Shown here piece by piece: positions 1-7,975 of a DNA stretch of 30,823 nucleotides. The stretch comes from Candidatus Aminicenantota bacterium (GTDB taxonomy: Bacteria; Acidobacteriota; Aminicenantia; UBA2199): contig CP070627.1 of assembly GCA_020355945.1 (NCBI GenBank), positions 7,722,261 to 7,753,083 of the forward strand. The letters run 5' to 3'. The notes beneath the pieces were generated by a model. It made no database searches. It saw nothing but the letters and a program-made list of their open reading frames with translations, and was not told where the DNA came from. Numbering within the stretch: the stretch's first letter is position 1; each line of letters begins with the position of its first letter. The translations under genes were made by a program, and so were the position numbers.

Positions 1-1
1 C

Positions 2-3000
2 ATTGAAGAAGCGCGGGCGTTTATTCTTGTGTTCAGTTTGAATACTATTAATTCCGCCTGGGTCAGGCATGAGGTCAAGCATGCCTTGAAGGTGCAAAAG
101 AAAAAAGAGAAATACCCGGTGATTCCCTTGATGCTGGAAGGGGTTGAGCCGGCGGCTTTGAAATCGTTTTTTAAAAAAGAGCCCGTGGGTATAAAGATCA
201 ACATCGGTCCCGGGGGTATTGCCGAAGCAATGGCGCAAATACTGGCTGCGCTGGGTGAGAGGGAACCGGATGATATTCAGCCTATGCTGGCCCCGGAAAC
301 CAGGCCCATGGATGAACTGCTGTTGGAATTGATTGAACCGCGTATAACAGAACAAGACGGGGTGCGCCGGGCAGCGGCCCGGGCACGGTTAAAATATGTT
401 CCCGCCGGGAAAGGGGACCGGGAAGTGGAAGGTGCCTTTATATTTACCGCTCCCCTGGGGCCCATTGAGAAGGAGGAGCTGAGTTGGTACCTGGAACGCT
501 ATTATTTGTGGCCCACTGGCGTGTTCAAGGAACGGGCCGAAAAAATCGAAGTGCTGCTGCCCAAATGGGGCGGGCTTCTTTATAAAGCCGTGTTTGACCA
601 CCCGGCGGTCAAGGAGGTCCTGGCTGCTTGGGAAAAGCCAAACCAAAAAGCTGAGCGGCGGTTTACGGTTTTCGTGGATGAACAATGGGCTGCGGATACG
701 GAGGATGAGACGGAAGAGCAAACAAAGAGAATAAAAGAAGCCAAAGAATCAGCCACCCTTTTGCTGACCTTGCCCTGGGAACTGCTGCACCATGGCAAGG
801 CTTACTTTTTCCAGGGGGCCAAACCGGTGCAGGTGCGGAGGCGGCTGCCCAACCGGCAGAGACTGGATGCCATGACCGTGGAACCGCCTATTCGTATCCT
901 GTTGGTCAGTCCCCGGCCCGATGATGAAGCAGCCGGTTATATCGATCACCGCATCAGCGCTTTGCCGCTGGTGGAGGCACTGGAAAGCCTGGGAGACCTG
1001 GTACAAATGAAGGTCCTGTCTCCACCCACGTTTCCAGCCTTTGAACAGGAATTGACCGCCGCTCTGGATGCTGGGACACCTTATCACGTGGTGCATTTTG
1101 ACGGACACGGGGTATTCAGCAAAGAACTGGGCCTGGGCGGGCTTTGTTTTGAAGACCCCAAAGACAGCCAGAAACTGGAAAAGCGGCGCTCTCAAATCGT
1201 TTATACGGAAGAACTGGCCGCGGTCCTGCATCATCACCGCATCCCCCTGGTTTTCCTGGAAGCCTGCCAATCCGCCCAATCAAAAGATGACCCCACGGCT
1301 TCGGTGGCTGCCGCATTACTGGACCAAGGCGTGGCTTCGGTGGTGGCCATGAGTCATTCGGTGCTGATAGAAACCGCCAAACGCTTTGTCAAGAGTTTCT
1401 ATTGGGAACTGGTCAAGGGTTCCCGCGTGGGCAAAGCCATGCTGGCGGGGCAGCGCACATTAAAAGGAAATACCTTTCGTTTAAAGATTTTCGGCGCCGG
1501 CCGCCTGGATATGCAAGACTGGTTCGTGCCCGTGCTCTACCAGGAGAAAGAGGACCTGCAATTAATGACCCGCGTGCCTTCCGAGCAAATCCGGGAGACC
1601 GGTAAAAAAGCCTGGGAGATGCGTTTGGGCGATTTGCCTAAAGAACCGGACCACCAATTCGTCGGCCGCAGCCGCGAGTTATTAGCCCTGGAGCGGCTGC
1701 TGGGTCAGGTCTCTTATGCGGTGATATGCGGCCAGGGCGGGGAAGGGAAGACTACGCTGGCGGCTGAACTGGCCCGCTGGCTGGTGCGCACCCATCGGTT
1801 TGACCGTGCCGCTTTTGTCTCGGTCGAGGATGTTTATGATGTGCGCCCCGTGGTGGACCGCATGGGCCGGCAACTAGTTGGCAATTATTCGGTGGCCCAA
1901 TACGATGCCGCAGACCTGCTGGATAAAGCCCTGCACCCCATCGAGCAGCAGTTAAGACAATACCGCACCTTGATGGTCCTGGATAATATGGAGAGCATCC
2001 TGCCATCAGGGGGCGGGAGTGAAACAGACCGGTTTGAACCGGAAGAGCTGGAACGGTTTTTCCTGCTTTGTCAAAAATTACAAGACATCACCGGCACAGC
2101 CCTGTTATTTACCTCCCGTGAGCCCTTACCCCAACCCTTTCATGTCATTGTCCGGAAGGTGAACCTGAGCCGCTTGCACAAGGAAGACGCCATCCAACTG
2201 GTCCACCAGGCCATGAGGGCGGCGGGCCTGGAACCGAAGGATGATGATACCCGCCTAGCTCAGCCCGAAGTGGAAGCATTGGTGGAATCGGTGAACTGCC
2301 ATGCCCGGAGCCTGGTATTACTGGCGCCTTATATCGGTGAGTTCGGTGTGCGCTCCACCACGGAAAACCTGGGCCGGTTAATGGCTGAATTGCACAAAAA
2401 ATACCCCAATGAACGGGAACGCTCCCTCTTTGCCAGCCTGGAACTTTCGCTGCGCCGGATGCCGCCGGAGATGCGCCAGAAGATCAAGCCCCTGGGACTT
2501 TTCCAGGGGGGCGGACATATTGTGAATATCGGGAAAGTACTGGAATTAAAGGAAGAAGAGGGAGATTTGCTGGTGGGTCAACTGCTGCAATTGGGTCTGG
2601 CCGAAGCCATGCCTTATGGTTTCTTCCGTTTCCACCCGGCCCTGTGTCCCTATCTTCTTGAAGAATTGGGGGAAAATCAAGACCGGCAGTCAACTGCCAT
2701 TGCCCGTTGGACCGAAAGCATGAAGCAGTTGAGTGACTTTTTATATCAGCAGGTTTTTAAAGATGCCCAAATGGCCTTGAATTTAACAACCCTGGAACTG
2801 CCCAACCTGGTGCGCCTGCTGGAACATGTTAGGACCCAGGGAGATGCGGAAGCAACGGTAAACCTGGCTACAAAGCTTGAACAATTGCTTAGGCAATTAG
2901 GCAGGAAACAACTGTTGGCACAGGTGGATACCCTCCGGGAAAAAGAAGCCGAAGCACTACCGGATTGGAGCCATATGCGGTTCGTAGCATCCCAGTTAAA

Positions 3001-4222
3001 GATCGAAGGGTTATTGGGTAGGGGCAATTTTCCCGGGGCGCTGCAGGAGGCTCAAACACTGCTGGAGAAATGTGTGCACGGGGGCGAAGGGGCGTATCCC
3101 GAAGCCCCTTTCGATATTGCCGTTGCTCTCTTTTTGCTGGGGCGGGTACTGAACCTGGGCGGCGCTGCCCGGGACGCGCTTCCACCCACAGAAGAGGCAC
3201 AAAAACGCTTTCAAGCCCTGGCTGACCAGGAAAATAAAACTGCAGCAGAAATGGCAGCATCTGCGCTGATACAAAAAGGGGATTGTCTACTTGGTCTGGG
3301 CCGTTTGCAGGAAGCGTCAGAGGCTTATGAAGAGAGTATTGAGCAAACTGAAAAATTAGAATGTTTAAGAGATGTCGCTGTCGGGAAAATCCAACTGGGG
3401 ACGGTCCGTATGCACCAAAAGCGCTTAGGCGACGCACTCAACGCCTATGAAGAAGCATTAAAAATCTTTGCTGATCTGGGTGAACCGTCTACGGTTGCCA
3501 CCATATGGCACCAGATGGGCATAGTCCATGAAGTAGCTGGGCAGCTTGAGAAAGCGGAGCAAGCCTATAGGAAATCCCTGTCCATCAAAGTGCAGCAGCA
3601 AGATGCGGCGGGAGAAGCAGGCACGTTAAATCAACTGGGTCTTCTATACGATGAAATGAACCGATTGGAAGATGCTGTAATCTTTCTCCGGCAAGCTGTG
3701 GATAAAAGTGTTGAAAGTGGTGATAGAGCAAAAGAAGGGCTCAGAAGAGGCAACCTTGCAAACCGCTTGATCAAACTGGGGCGCTATGAAAACGCCAGGG
3801 AGGAGATTCACCGGGCCATTGAATGCAAAAAGCCCTACGGCCATGCTGCCGAACCCTGGAAAACCTGGGATATCCTCAGTGACCTGGAAACAGCAGTAGG
3901 GGATCAAGCAGAAGCGGCAAAGGCGCGCCAACAGGCCATGAACCTGTTCCTGGCCTATCGCCGCGATGGCGGGGAAAACCATGAATTTGGGGGCCGCATA
4001 TGCGCCATGGTGGAACAAGCCATCAACGCAGGGCACACCGAAGAGATAAAGAAAGCGCTGGGAGAAGCGCCAAATGATCCCCAAATGTCTTCCTCAAGAA
4101 AACTACTGGTCTCCAAACTGCAAGCCCTCCTGTCCGGCTTCCGCAACCCGGCCCTGGCTGAGGACCCGAGGTTGCATTATATGGATGCCATAGAGTTGAT
4201 GCTGCTTATAGAGAAAATATAA
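2..4222 (+). CDS. TIR-CHAT-NTPase-TPR multidomain protein, 5' end outside window
   Basis: The frame is open from base 2, so the gene begins upstream; the GTG at 29 lies inside the TIR fold and is used here only for numbering. Residues about 1-75 are the end of a TIR domain, with the S-x-WVxxE motif whose Glu (about residue 15) aligns with the NADase glutamate of SARM1-like TIRs. Residues about 240-510 are a CHAT caspase-like peptidase with His360 in HFDGHG and Cys413 in LEACQSA. Residues about 540-800 are a STAND/NB-ARC-like NTPase: Walker A GQGGEGKTT at 568-576 and Walker B LMVLDN with Asp652. From about 870 to 1330 there are helical TPR repeats, probably the sensor. Such architectures occur in bacterial signalling, cell-death and defence proteins; the trigger and substrate cannot be read from sequence. 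No partner gene follows on this strand. Confidence 0.88.
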   Translation: MEEARAFILVFSLNTINSAWVRHEVKHALKVQKKKEKYPVIPLMLEGVEPAALKSFFKKEPVGIKINIGPGGIAEAMAQILAALGEREPDDIQPMLAPETRPMDELLLELIEPRITEQDGVRRAAARARLKYVPAGKGDREVEGAFIFTAPLGPIEKEELSWYLERYYLWPTGVFKERAEKIEVLLPKWGGLLYKAVFDHPAVKEVLAAWEKPNQKAERRFTVFVDEQWAADTEDETEEQTKRIKEAKESATLLLTLPWELLHHGKAYFFQGAKPVQVRRRLPNRQRLDAMTVEPPIRILLVSPRPDDEAAGYIDHRISALPLVEALESLGDLVQMKVLSPPTFPAFEQELTAALDAGTPYHVVHFDGHGVFSKELGLGGLCFEDPKDSQKLEKRRSQIVYTEELAAVLHHHRIPLVFLEACQSAQSKDDPTASVAAALLDQGVASVVAMSHSVLIETAKRFVKSFYWELVKGSRVGKAMLAGQRTLKGNTFRLKIFGAGRLDMQDWFVPVLYQEKEDLQLMTRVPSEQIRETGKKAWEMRLGDLPKEPDHQFVGRSRELLALERLLGQVSYAVICGQGGEGKTTLAAELARWLVRTHRFDRAAFVSVEDVYDVRPVVDRMGRQLVGNYSVAQYDAADLLDKALHPIEQQLRQYRTLMVLDNMESILPSGGGSETDRFEPEELERFFLLCQKLQDITGTALLFTSREPLPQPFHVIVRKVNLSRLHKEDAIQLVHQAMRAAGLEPKDDDTRLAQPEVEALVESVNCHARSLVLLAPYIGEFGVRSTTENLGRLMAELHKKYPNERERSLFASLELSLRRMPPEMRQKIKPLGLFQGGGHIVNIGKVLELKEEEGDLLVGQLLQLGLAEAMPYGFFRFHPALCPYLLEELGENQDRQSTAIARWTESMKQLSDFLYQQVFKDAQMALNLTTLELPNLVRLLEHVRTQGDAEATVNLATKLEQLLRQLGRKQLLAQVDTLREKEAEALPDWSHMRFVASQLKIEGLLGRGNFPGALQEAQTLLEKCVHGGEGAYPEAPFDIAVALFLLGRVLNLGGAARDALPPTEEAQKRFQALADQENKTAAEMAASALIQKGDCLLGLGRLQEASEAYEESIEQTEKLECLRDVAVGKIQLGTVRMHQKRLGDALNAYEEALKIFADLGEPSTVATIWHQMGIVHEVAGQLEKAEQAYRKSLSIKVQQQDAAGEAGTLNQLGLLYDEMNRLEDAVIFLRQAVDKSVESGDRAKEGLRRGNLANRLIKLGRYENAREEIHRAIECKKPYGHAAEPWKTWDILSDLETAVGDQAEAAKARQQAMNLFLAYRRDGGENHEFGGRICAMVEQAINAGHTEEIKKALGEAPNDPQMSSSRKLLVSKLQALLSGFRNPALAEDPRLHYMDAIELMLLIEKI

Positions 4223-4420
4223 ATTAAGAATTATAAATTATAAATTGTTAATTATTAATGGAATTTGTGTCCTTCGGACATTATTGATTAACGCCTGCGG
4301 CGAAAAAAAGAAAAGACATTTTTCATTTATAATTGCCTTAAGCCAGGGTATGTATGGTATTATGGGGGTTTTTTTGTCTGTCCCCTATCCTGTGAATTTG
4401 TGATATTTTGGAAATTAAGA
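4223..4420. other. AT-rich intergenic stretch after the TIR-CHAT gene
   Basis: No convincing gene. It starts with AT-rich TAA/TTAATT reiterations (about 4223-4260). A small perfect 5-bp hairpin (TGTCC-TTC-GGACA) lies at 4268-4280, and a GC stem followed by a run of A at about 4291-4308. The hairpins might help termination of the upstream gene, but none has a convincing U tract on the plus strand. Confidence 0.4.
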
Positions 4421-4500
4421 TACCGGGCGGGGAAACCCCGCCCCTACGCGGACAATAAAGAGCTTTTTGTCAAGGTAGGGGCGGGGTTTCCCCGCCCGTA
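4421..4500. repeat. GC-rich inverted repeat (GGGCGGGG/CCCCGCCC arms)
   Basis: Left arm 4421-4447 and right arm 4475-4500 are reverse complements except for one extra C in the left arm, separated by a 27-nt spacer. Each arm is itself nearly palindromic (GCGGGGAAACCCCGC), so either a long cruciform or two short hairpins could form. The sharp GC contrast with the AT-rich surroundings and the intergenic location fit a dispersed palindromic element rather than a gene terminator. Confidence 0.8.
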
Positions 4501-4560
4501 AACGGCGATCATTGAATCTTAAACAACAAATTCACCAAATTTTTAATATCCGGCAGTCTG

Positions 4561-5060
4561 TAAGAAATGAATCACTATCCCTAAAAAATCATCCACTTTA
4601 TTTAAGAAACCATTGCTTGGGGCTAAAAAATCAGCCCCATGACCTAAGAAATCATTACCCGTTCCTAAAGAATAAGCCCCGAGGTGTAGGAAATCATAAC
4701 CAGTGCCTAAAGAATCAGCCCCTTTATTTAAGAAACCATTGCCAGGATCTAAAAAACCATTACTTCAATTCCAGTATCCATTTTTTAGGGCTAGAGTGTC
4801 GTTTTTTAGTACTAGAATATGACTTTTTAGTGCTAGAGTGTCGTTTCTTAGTGCTAGAGTATGATTTTGTAGAGCTAGAGTATGACTTTTTAGGGCTAGA
4901 GTGTCGCTTTTTAGGACTAGAGTATGACCTTTTAGTGCTAGTGTATCATTTTTTAGGACTAGAATGTCGTTTTTTAGAGCTGGTGTGTCGTTTCTTAGGG
5001 TACGGGAATGACATTTTAGGGCCAAAGTATCATTTCTTAGGGTCCAGGAATCACTTTTTA
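4561..5060. repeat. 21-bp tandem repeat array, 10 units forward then 14 units inverted
   Basis: Units with core TAA[AG]AA begin exactly every 21 bases at 4561, 4582 and so on to 4750 (10 units). Then the complement TT[TC]TTA ends exactly every 21 bases at 4787, 4808 and so on to 5060 (14 units), with no indel anywhere. The other part of each unit is variable. Because 21 is seven codons, long frames are open on both strands (about 4512-5102 plus, 4765-5025 minus) and encode degenerate LKN[HD]/LRN[HD] heptads. These frames begin with TTG, lack ribosome sites and are not called as genes. The A/T tracts repeat every two helical turns, so the DNA is probably curved and presents one face to a binding protein. 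Confidence 0.85.
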
Positions 5061-5134
5061 TCCCGGGAAATGGGTACTGAAAAATACAAGCGCTGTTTCT
5101 AAGGGTTCATGCGGGTGCGGAGCCAGCGTTTGAA

Positions 5135-5169
5135 AATTACGCATTTTGCGTTACGCATTATGCGTAATT
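5135..5169. repeat. Inverted repeat AATTACGCAT/ATGCGTAATT
   Basis: Ten-base arms at 5135-5144 and 5160-5169 are perfect complements around a 15-base spacer that itself reiterates the motif (TGCGTTACGCA). It is a short intergenic palindromic repeat between the 21-bp array and the truncated surface-protein fragment. It carries no gene. Confidence 0.6.
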
Positions 5170-5222
5170 ATATACGATCCGGTATACAAAATCATTGGCT
5201 TACTATTACTTAAATTCACCGC

Positions 5223-5822
5223 TTAATTTTGGATGGTAAAATACCTGCTGCCAATACCATCGGTGTTCCCGGCATTGTCTTTAGCGGTCCACTGGATGGT
5301 GTGAACACCGTTTTCATAAGCAGTGGTATCCAGGTAAAAGTACCCGGCCGCCCCGTTACTGTTGGCATAACCAGGAAACAAGGCGGCAATATCGGACCGG
5401 TAAATATTGTAATGGGGATGACCAACATTGACTCCATCAATCCATACATCAATGGTGGAACCGTTGGTGGGAATTTTGTTGGGCTGCGGGGTCAGTACCC
5501 AGCCCCAATTAACAAAAGGGCTGCCGGAAGCGGTCCCGCCCTGGGTTGGGGTATCGATGGCACCGAAGGGTTTGACAGCATTGGCATTGTCGCAGGTAAT
5601 GGTTATGGTTCCCAATGACACCTGGTGGCTGCTGGCGTCGGTGGCAGTCGCCTGGATCGTAAATACGCCATTTCCGCCGTTGGGTAAAAAATTGGTCAAC
5701 AGCATGTACCCCCAACCGGCTTTATAGTTGTTGGCATAGTGGGGATAAGCACTCTCTACATCAGGGCGCGCACCTTCTACAAAAACAGCATCCCCGATGT
5801 AATTTTGCTGTGCAACTCTTTC
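5223..5822 (-). pseudogene. 5'-truncated C-terminal fragment of a secreted surface protein
   Basis: The minus-strand frame is open for 199 codons from an in-frame TAG at 5823-5825 to the TAA at 5223. It has no good start: the first ATG (5705) lies inside clearly continuous protein sequence. Coding continues upstream of that ATG with YIGDAVFVEGARPDV and AGWGYMLLTN, so the fragment begins mid-protein and has no signal peptide. The remainder is rich in Gly, Asn and Thr, with beta-sandwich-like stretches (FTIQATATDA, GVHTIQWTAKDNAGN) typical of Ig-like repeat ends of large exported proteins. It is probably the C-terminal remnant of a larger cell-surface gene left by a deletion or rearrangement next to the repeat array. 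The family assignment is from memory of similar proteins and is not verified. Confidence 0.6.
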
Positions 5823-5924
5823 CTATTTTTACTTCCGATATTCTCATGCACACATTTTAAAGGAAATCCTTTTGTTTTTCAAGCAAAAAGAAAATGGTTG
5901 GAAAAATGCCCCGAGTCGGATTGG

Positions 5925-5956
5925 TTGTAGAAAAATACAAACTTTTATGCTATAAT
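5925..5956 (+). promoter_or_regulatory. Predicted promoter of cysK-cysE with extended -10
   Basis: TGCTATAAT at 5948-5956 is a perfect extended -10 (TGnTATAAT). A weak -35 (TTGTAG, 5925-5930) lies 20 bp upstream, which an extended -10 tolerates. The predicted start of transcription is near 5963, about 110 bases before the cysK start codon. Confidence 0.6.
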
Positions 5957-5961
5957 AATAA

Positions 5962-5978
5962 CTCCTACATTGTAGGAG
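5962..5978. promoter_or_regulatory. Perfect 17-bp palindrome at the predicted transcription start
   Basis: CTCCTACA-T-TGTAGGAG has two perfect 8-base arms around one base and lies immediately downstream of the TATAAT box, on the expected +1. It could be an operator (its form resembles sites of Rrf2-type cysteine/Fe-S regulators such as CymR or IscR) or a hairpin at the very 5' end of the mRNA. The regulator is not in the window and the assignment is inference. Confidence 0.5.
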
Positions 5979-6030
5979 GTGCAAAACGGAATGTGAATAT
6001 ACATAATTATGAGAAAATGAAAAAAAAGTT

Positions 6031-6055
6031 AATCCAGGGCAATATGTCCTGGATT
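6031..6055 (+). promoter_or_regulatory. Leader hairpin just upstream of the cysK ribosome site
   Basis: AATCCAGG (6031-6038) and CCTGGATT (6048-6055) form a perfect 8-bp stem with a 9-base loop, 8 bases before the AGGAGG ribosome site at 6063-6068. It might attenuate or protect the leader; there is no U-tract, so an ordinary terminator is unlikely. Confidence 0.4.
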
Positions 6056-6074
6056 TAAAAATAGGAGGAATCAT

Positions 6075-7007
6075 ATGGATAAGATATTTGACAATATAAC
6101 CCAATTGATCGGGCGAACACCTCTTGTCAGGCTTAATCGGATCATAGGTGATGGCGCTGCCGAGGTAGTTGCCAAATTGGAGTTTTACAACCCGGCCAGC
6201 AGTGTAAAAGACCGGATTGGAGTTTCTATGATTGAAGCGGCGGAGCGTGAGGGGAAGATCAACGGCGAGACGGTTTTGGTAGAGCCGACTTCCGGCAATA
6301 CAGGAATTGCCCTGGCCTGGGTTGCCGCGGCAAAGGGATACCGCCTGATTTTGACCATGCCGGATACCATGAGCATCGAAAGACGAAACCTGTTGAAAGC
6401 GCTTGGAGCAGAGTTGGTGTTGACAGAGGGAGCAAAAGGAATGTCCGGGGCCATCAAGAAAGCCGAAGAGATCGCTGCGTCTTCAAAAAATGCGCTGATG
6501 CTTCAACAGTTTAACAACCCGGCCAATCCTGAAATTCATCGCCAAACCACTGCCCGAGAAATATGGGAAGACACGGACGGGAAAATCGATATTTTCGTAT
6601 CCGGTGTTGGAACCGGCGGGACCATAACCGGCGTTTCTGAAGTGCTGAAAATGAAAAAACCGGGGCTTAAGAGTATAGCTGTAGAGCCCTACGATTCGCC
6701 GGTTCTTTCCGGGGGTCAGCCCGGTCCTCATAAAATCCAGGGAATCGGTGCCGGATTTGTTCCCAATGTATTGAACACTGATATTATCGATGAAATCATC
6801 AAAGTTCGAAATGAAGAAGCTGCTGACACCGCAAGAGCACTGGCTAGAAAAGAAGGATTAGTGGTTGGTATCTCTTCCGGTGCGGCCGTATATGCTGCCA
6901 TTCAAGTGGCCCGACGACCGGAAAATAGAGGGAAATTAATCGTAGTCATTGCTCCTGATACCGGTGAACGTTATTTAAGTTCCGGGCTTTTCCAGGAAGA
7001 AGGATAA
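6075..7007 (+). CDS. cysK: Cysteine synthase (O-acetylserine sulfhydrylase)
   Basis: This PLP enzyme makes L-cysteine from O-acetylserine and sulfide in the cytoplasm. The 310-residue length is normal for the family. Visible motifs are the PLP lysine in NPASSVKDR (Lys45), the substrate loop TSGNTGIAL at 72-80, the phosphate-binding [10 protein letters not shown] loop at about 186-195, and the C-terminal [10 protein letters not shown]. The start has AGGAGG at 6063-6068, seven bases ahead. The stop shares one base with the ATG of the next gene (TAATG), so the two are translationally coupled and O-acetylserine supply and use are co-expressed. A promoter with a palindrome at +1 and a leader hairpin suggest sulfur- or cysteine-responsive control. 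A cystathionine beta-synthase-like member is less likely because of the length and the cysE partner. Confidence 0.96.
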   Translation: MDKIFDNITQLIGRTPLVRLNRIIGDGAAEVVAKLEFYNPASSVKDRIGVSMIEAAEREGKINGETVLVEPTSGNTGIALAWVAAAKGYRLILTMPDTMSIERRNLLKALGAELVLTEGAKGMSGAIKKAEEIAASSKNALMLQQFNNPANPEIHRQTTAREIWEDTDGKIDIFVSGVGTGGTITGVSEVLKMKKPGLKSIAVEPYDSPVLSGGQPGPHKIQGIGAGFVPNVLNTDIIDEIIKVRNEEAADTARALARKEGLVVGISSGAAVYAAIQVARRPENRGKLIVVIAPDTGERYLSSGLFQEEG

Positions 7008-7921
7008 TGGAAGAAGTTAATGTTGAAGATGTAATTGATTCTCTTTGCAGTCCTGGGTCTTATAGTACGGTTTTTCACGAGACGAAGCATGAAATGCCCA
7101 TGCCTTCGATCGAAGTGCTGGTGGAAATCGTAGAATGCTTGAGAAAGATTTTATTCCCTGGCTATTATGCTCATTCCGATGTCCGCCCGAAGCATATGCG
7201 ATACTATATAGGAGCCAATATCGATAAAATTCATCGGCTGCTTACCGAACAAGTAAAGAGAGGTTTTTGCTTTGAGTGTGGAGAGGAGGAAAACATTACG
7301 ATATTGCAGTGTAATCAAAAGGCAAAAAAGTTGGCATCGGTTTTCATTTCCCAATTGCCTCATATTCGCCATATGCTTTCGACAGATGCCCGGGCGGCGT
7401 ATAATGGGGACCCTGCCGCTAAAAATCTTGGGGAAACCATATTCTGTTATCCCTGCATCAAAGCATTGACCAATCACCGCATCGCTCATGAACTCTACAA
7501 GTTGGGGGCTACTCTTATCGCCCGTATTATCACGGAATTGGCCCATTCCGAGACCGGGATCGATATTCACCCCGGTGCCCAAATTGGTGAGAGTTGTTTT
7601 CTCGATCACGGTACCGGGGTTGTTATTGGTGAAACCTGTATTATCGGGAAAGGATTGAAAATGTACCAGGGTGTTACCTTAGGTGCCAAAAGTTTTCCCA
7701 GGGATGAAAACGGTAATCCTATCAAAGGCATTCCCAGGCATCCCATCATCGAAGACAATGTGACTATCTATTCCGGTGCCACTATCCTGGGGAGAATAAC
7801 CATCGGGAAAGATTCGGTCATTGGTGGAAATGTTTGGTTGACTCAAGATGTGCCTCCCCATTCCGTCATCTTGAACACCGGGATCATTAAACGCTCCTTC
7901 GAAAACGGAGCCGGGATATAG
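7007..7921 (+). CDS. cysE: Serine O-acetyltransferase
   Basis: Transfers acetyl from acetyl-CoA to L-serine, the first step of cysteine synthesis. The N-terminal half is helical. The C-terminal half (about residues 180-290) is a left-handed beta-helix of hexapeptide repeats: GIDIHPGAQIGE, then the catalytic-region motif LDHGTGVVIGET, then VTLGAKSF and VIGGNVWLTQDVP. At 304 residues it is of the longer EpsC/SAT type. The last residues are NGAGI; a C-terminal Ile resembles the CysE tail (GDGI in E. coli) that docks into the CysK active site to form the cysteine synthase complex. The ATG overlaps the cysK stop by one base. Its own ribosome site would be the AGGAAGAAGG run inside the end of cysK. 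Confidence 0.94.
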   Translation: MEEVNVEDVIDSLCSPGSYSTVFHETKHEMPMPSIEVLVEIVECLRKILFPGYYAHSDVRPKHMRYYIGANIDKIHRLLTEQVKRGFCFECGEEENITILQCNQKAKKLASVFISQLPHIRHMLSTDARAAYNGDPAAKNLGETIFCYPCIKALTNHRIAHELYKLGATLIARIITELAHSETGIDIHPGAQIGESCFLDHGTGVVIGETCIIGKGLKMYQGVTLGAKSFPRDENGNPIKGIPRHPIIEDNVTIYSGATILGRITIGKDSVIGGNVWLTQDVPPHSVILNTGIIKRSFENGAGI

Positions 7922-7975
7922 AAACAAAAAAAATACCCGACCATAGTATTATTAGCGCTCTTTTTCCTCCTTATT

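Noticed and set aside
4268..4280. UUCG-tetraloop terminator after the TIR-CHAT gene
   Set aside because: The hairpin pairs as a 5-bp stem with a TTC triloop and has no T run; too weak to call.
4512..5102. 196-residue plus-strand frame (and 86-residue minus-strand frame) across the 21-bp array
   Set aside because: Open on both strands because the unit is seven codons long without stops; TTG starts, no ribosome site. Kept as a repeat, with coding left as a question.
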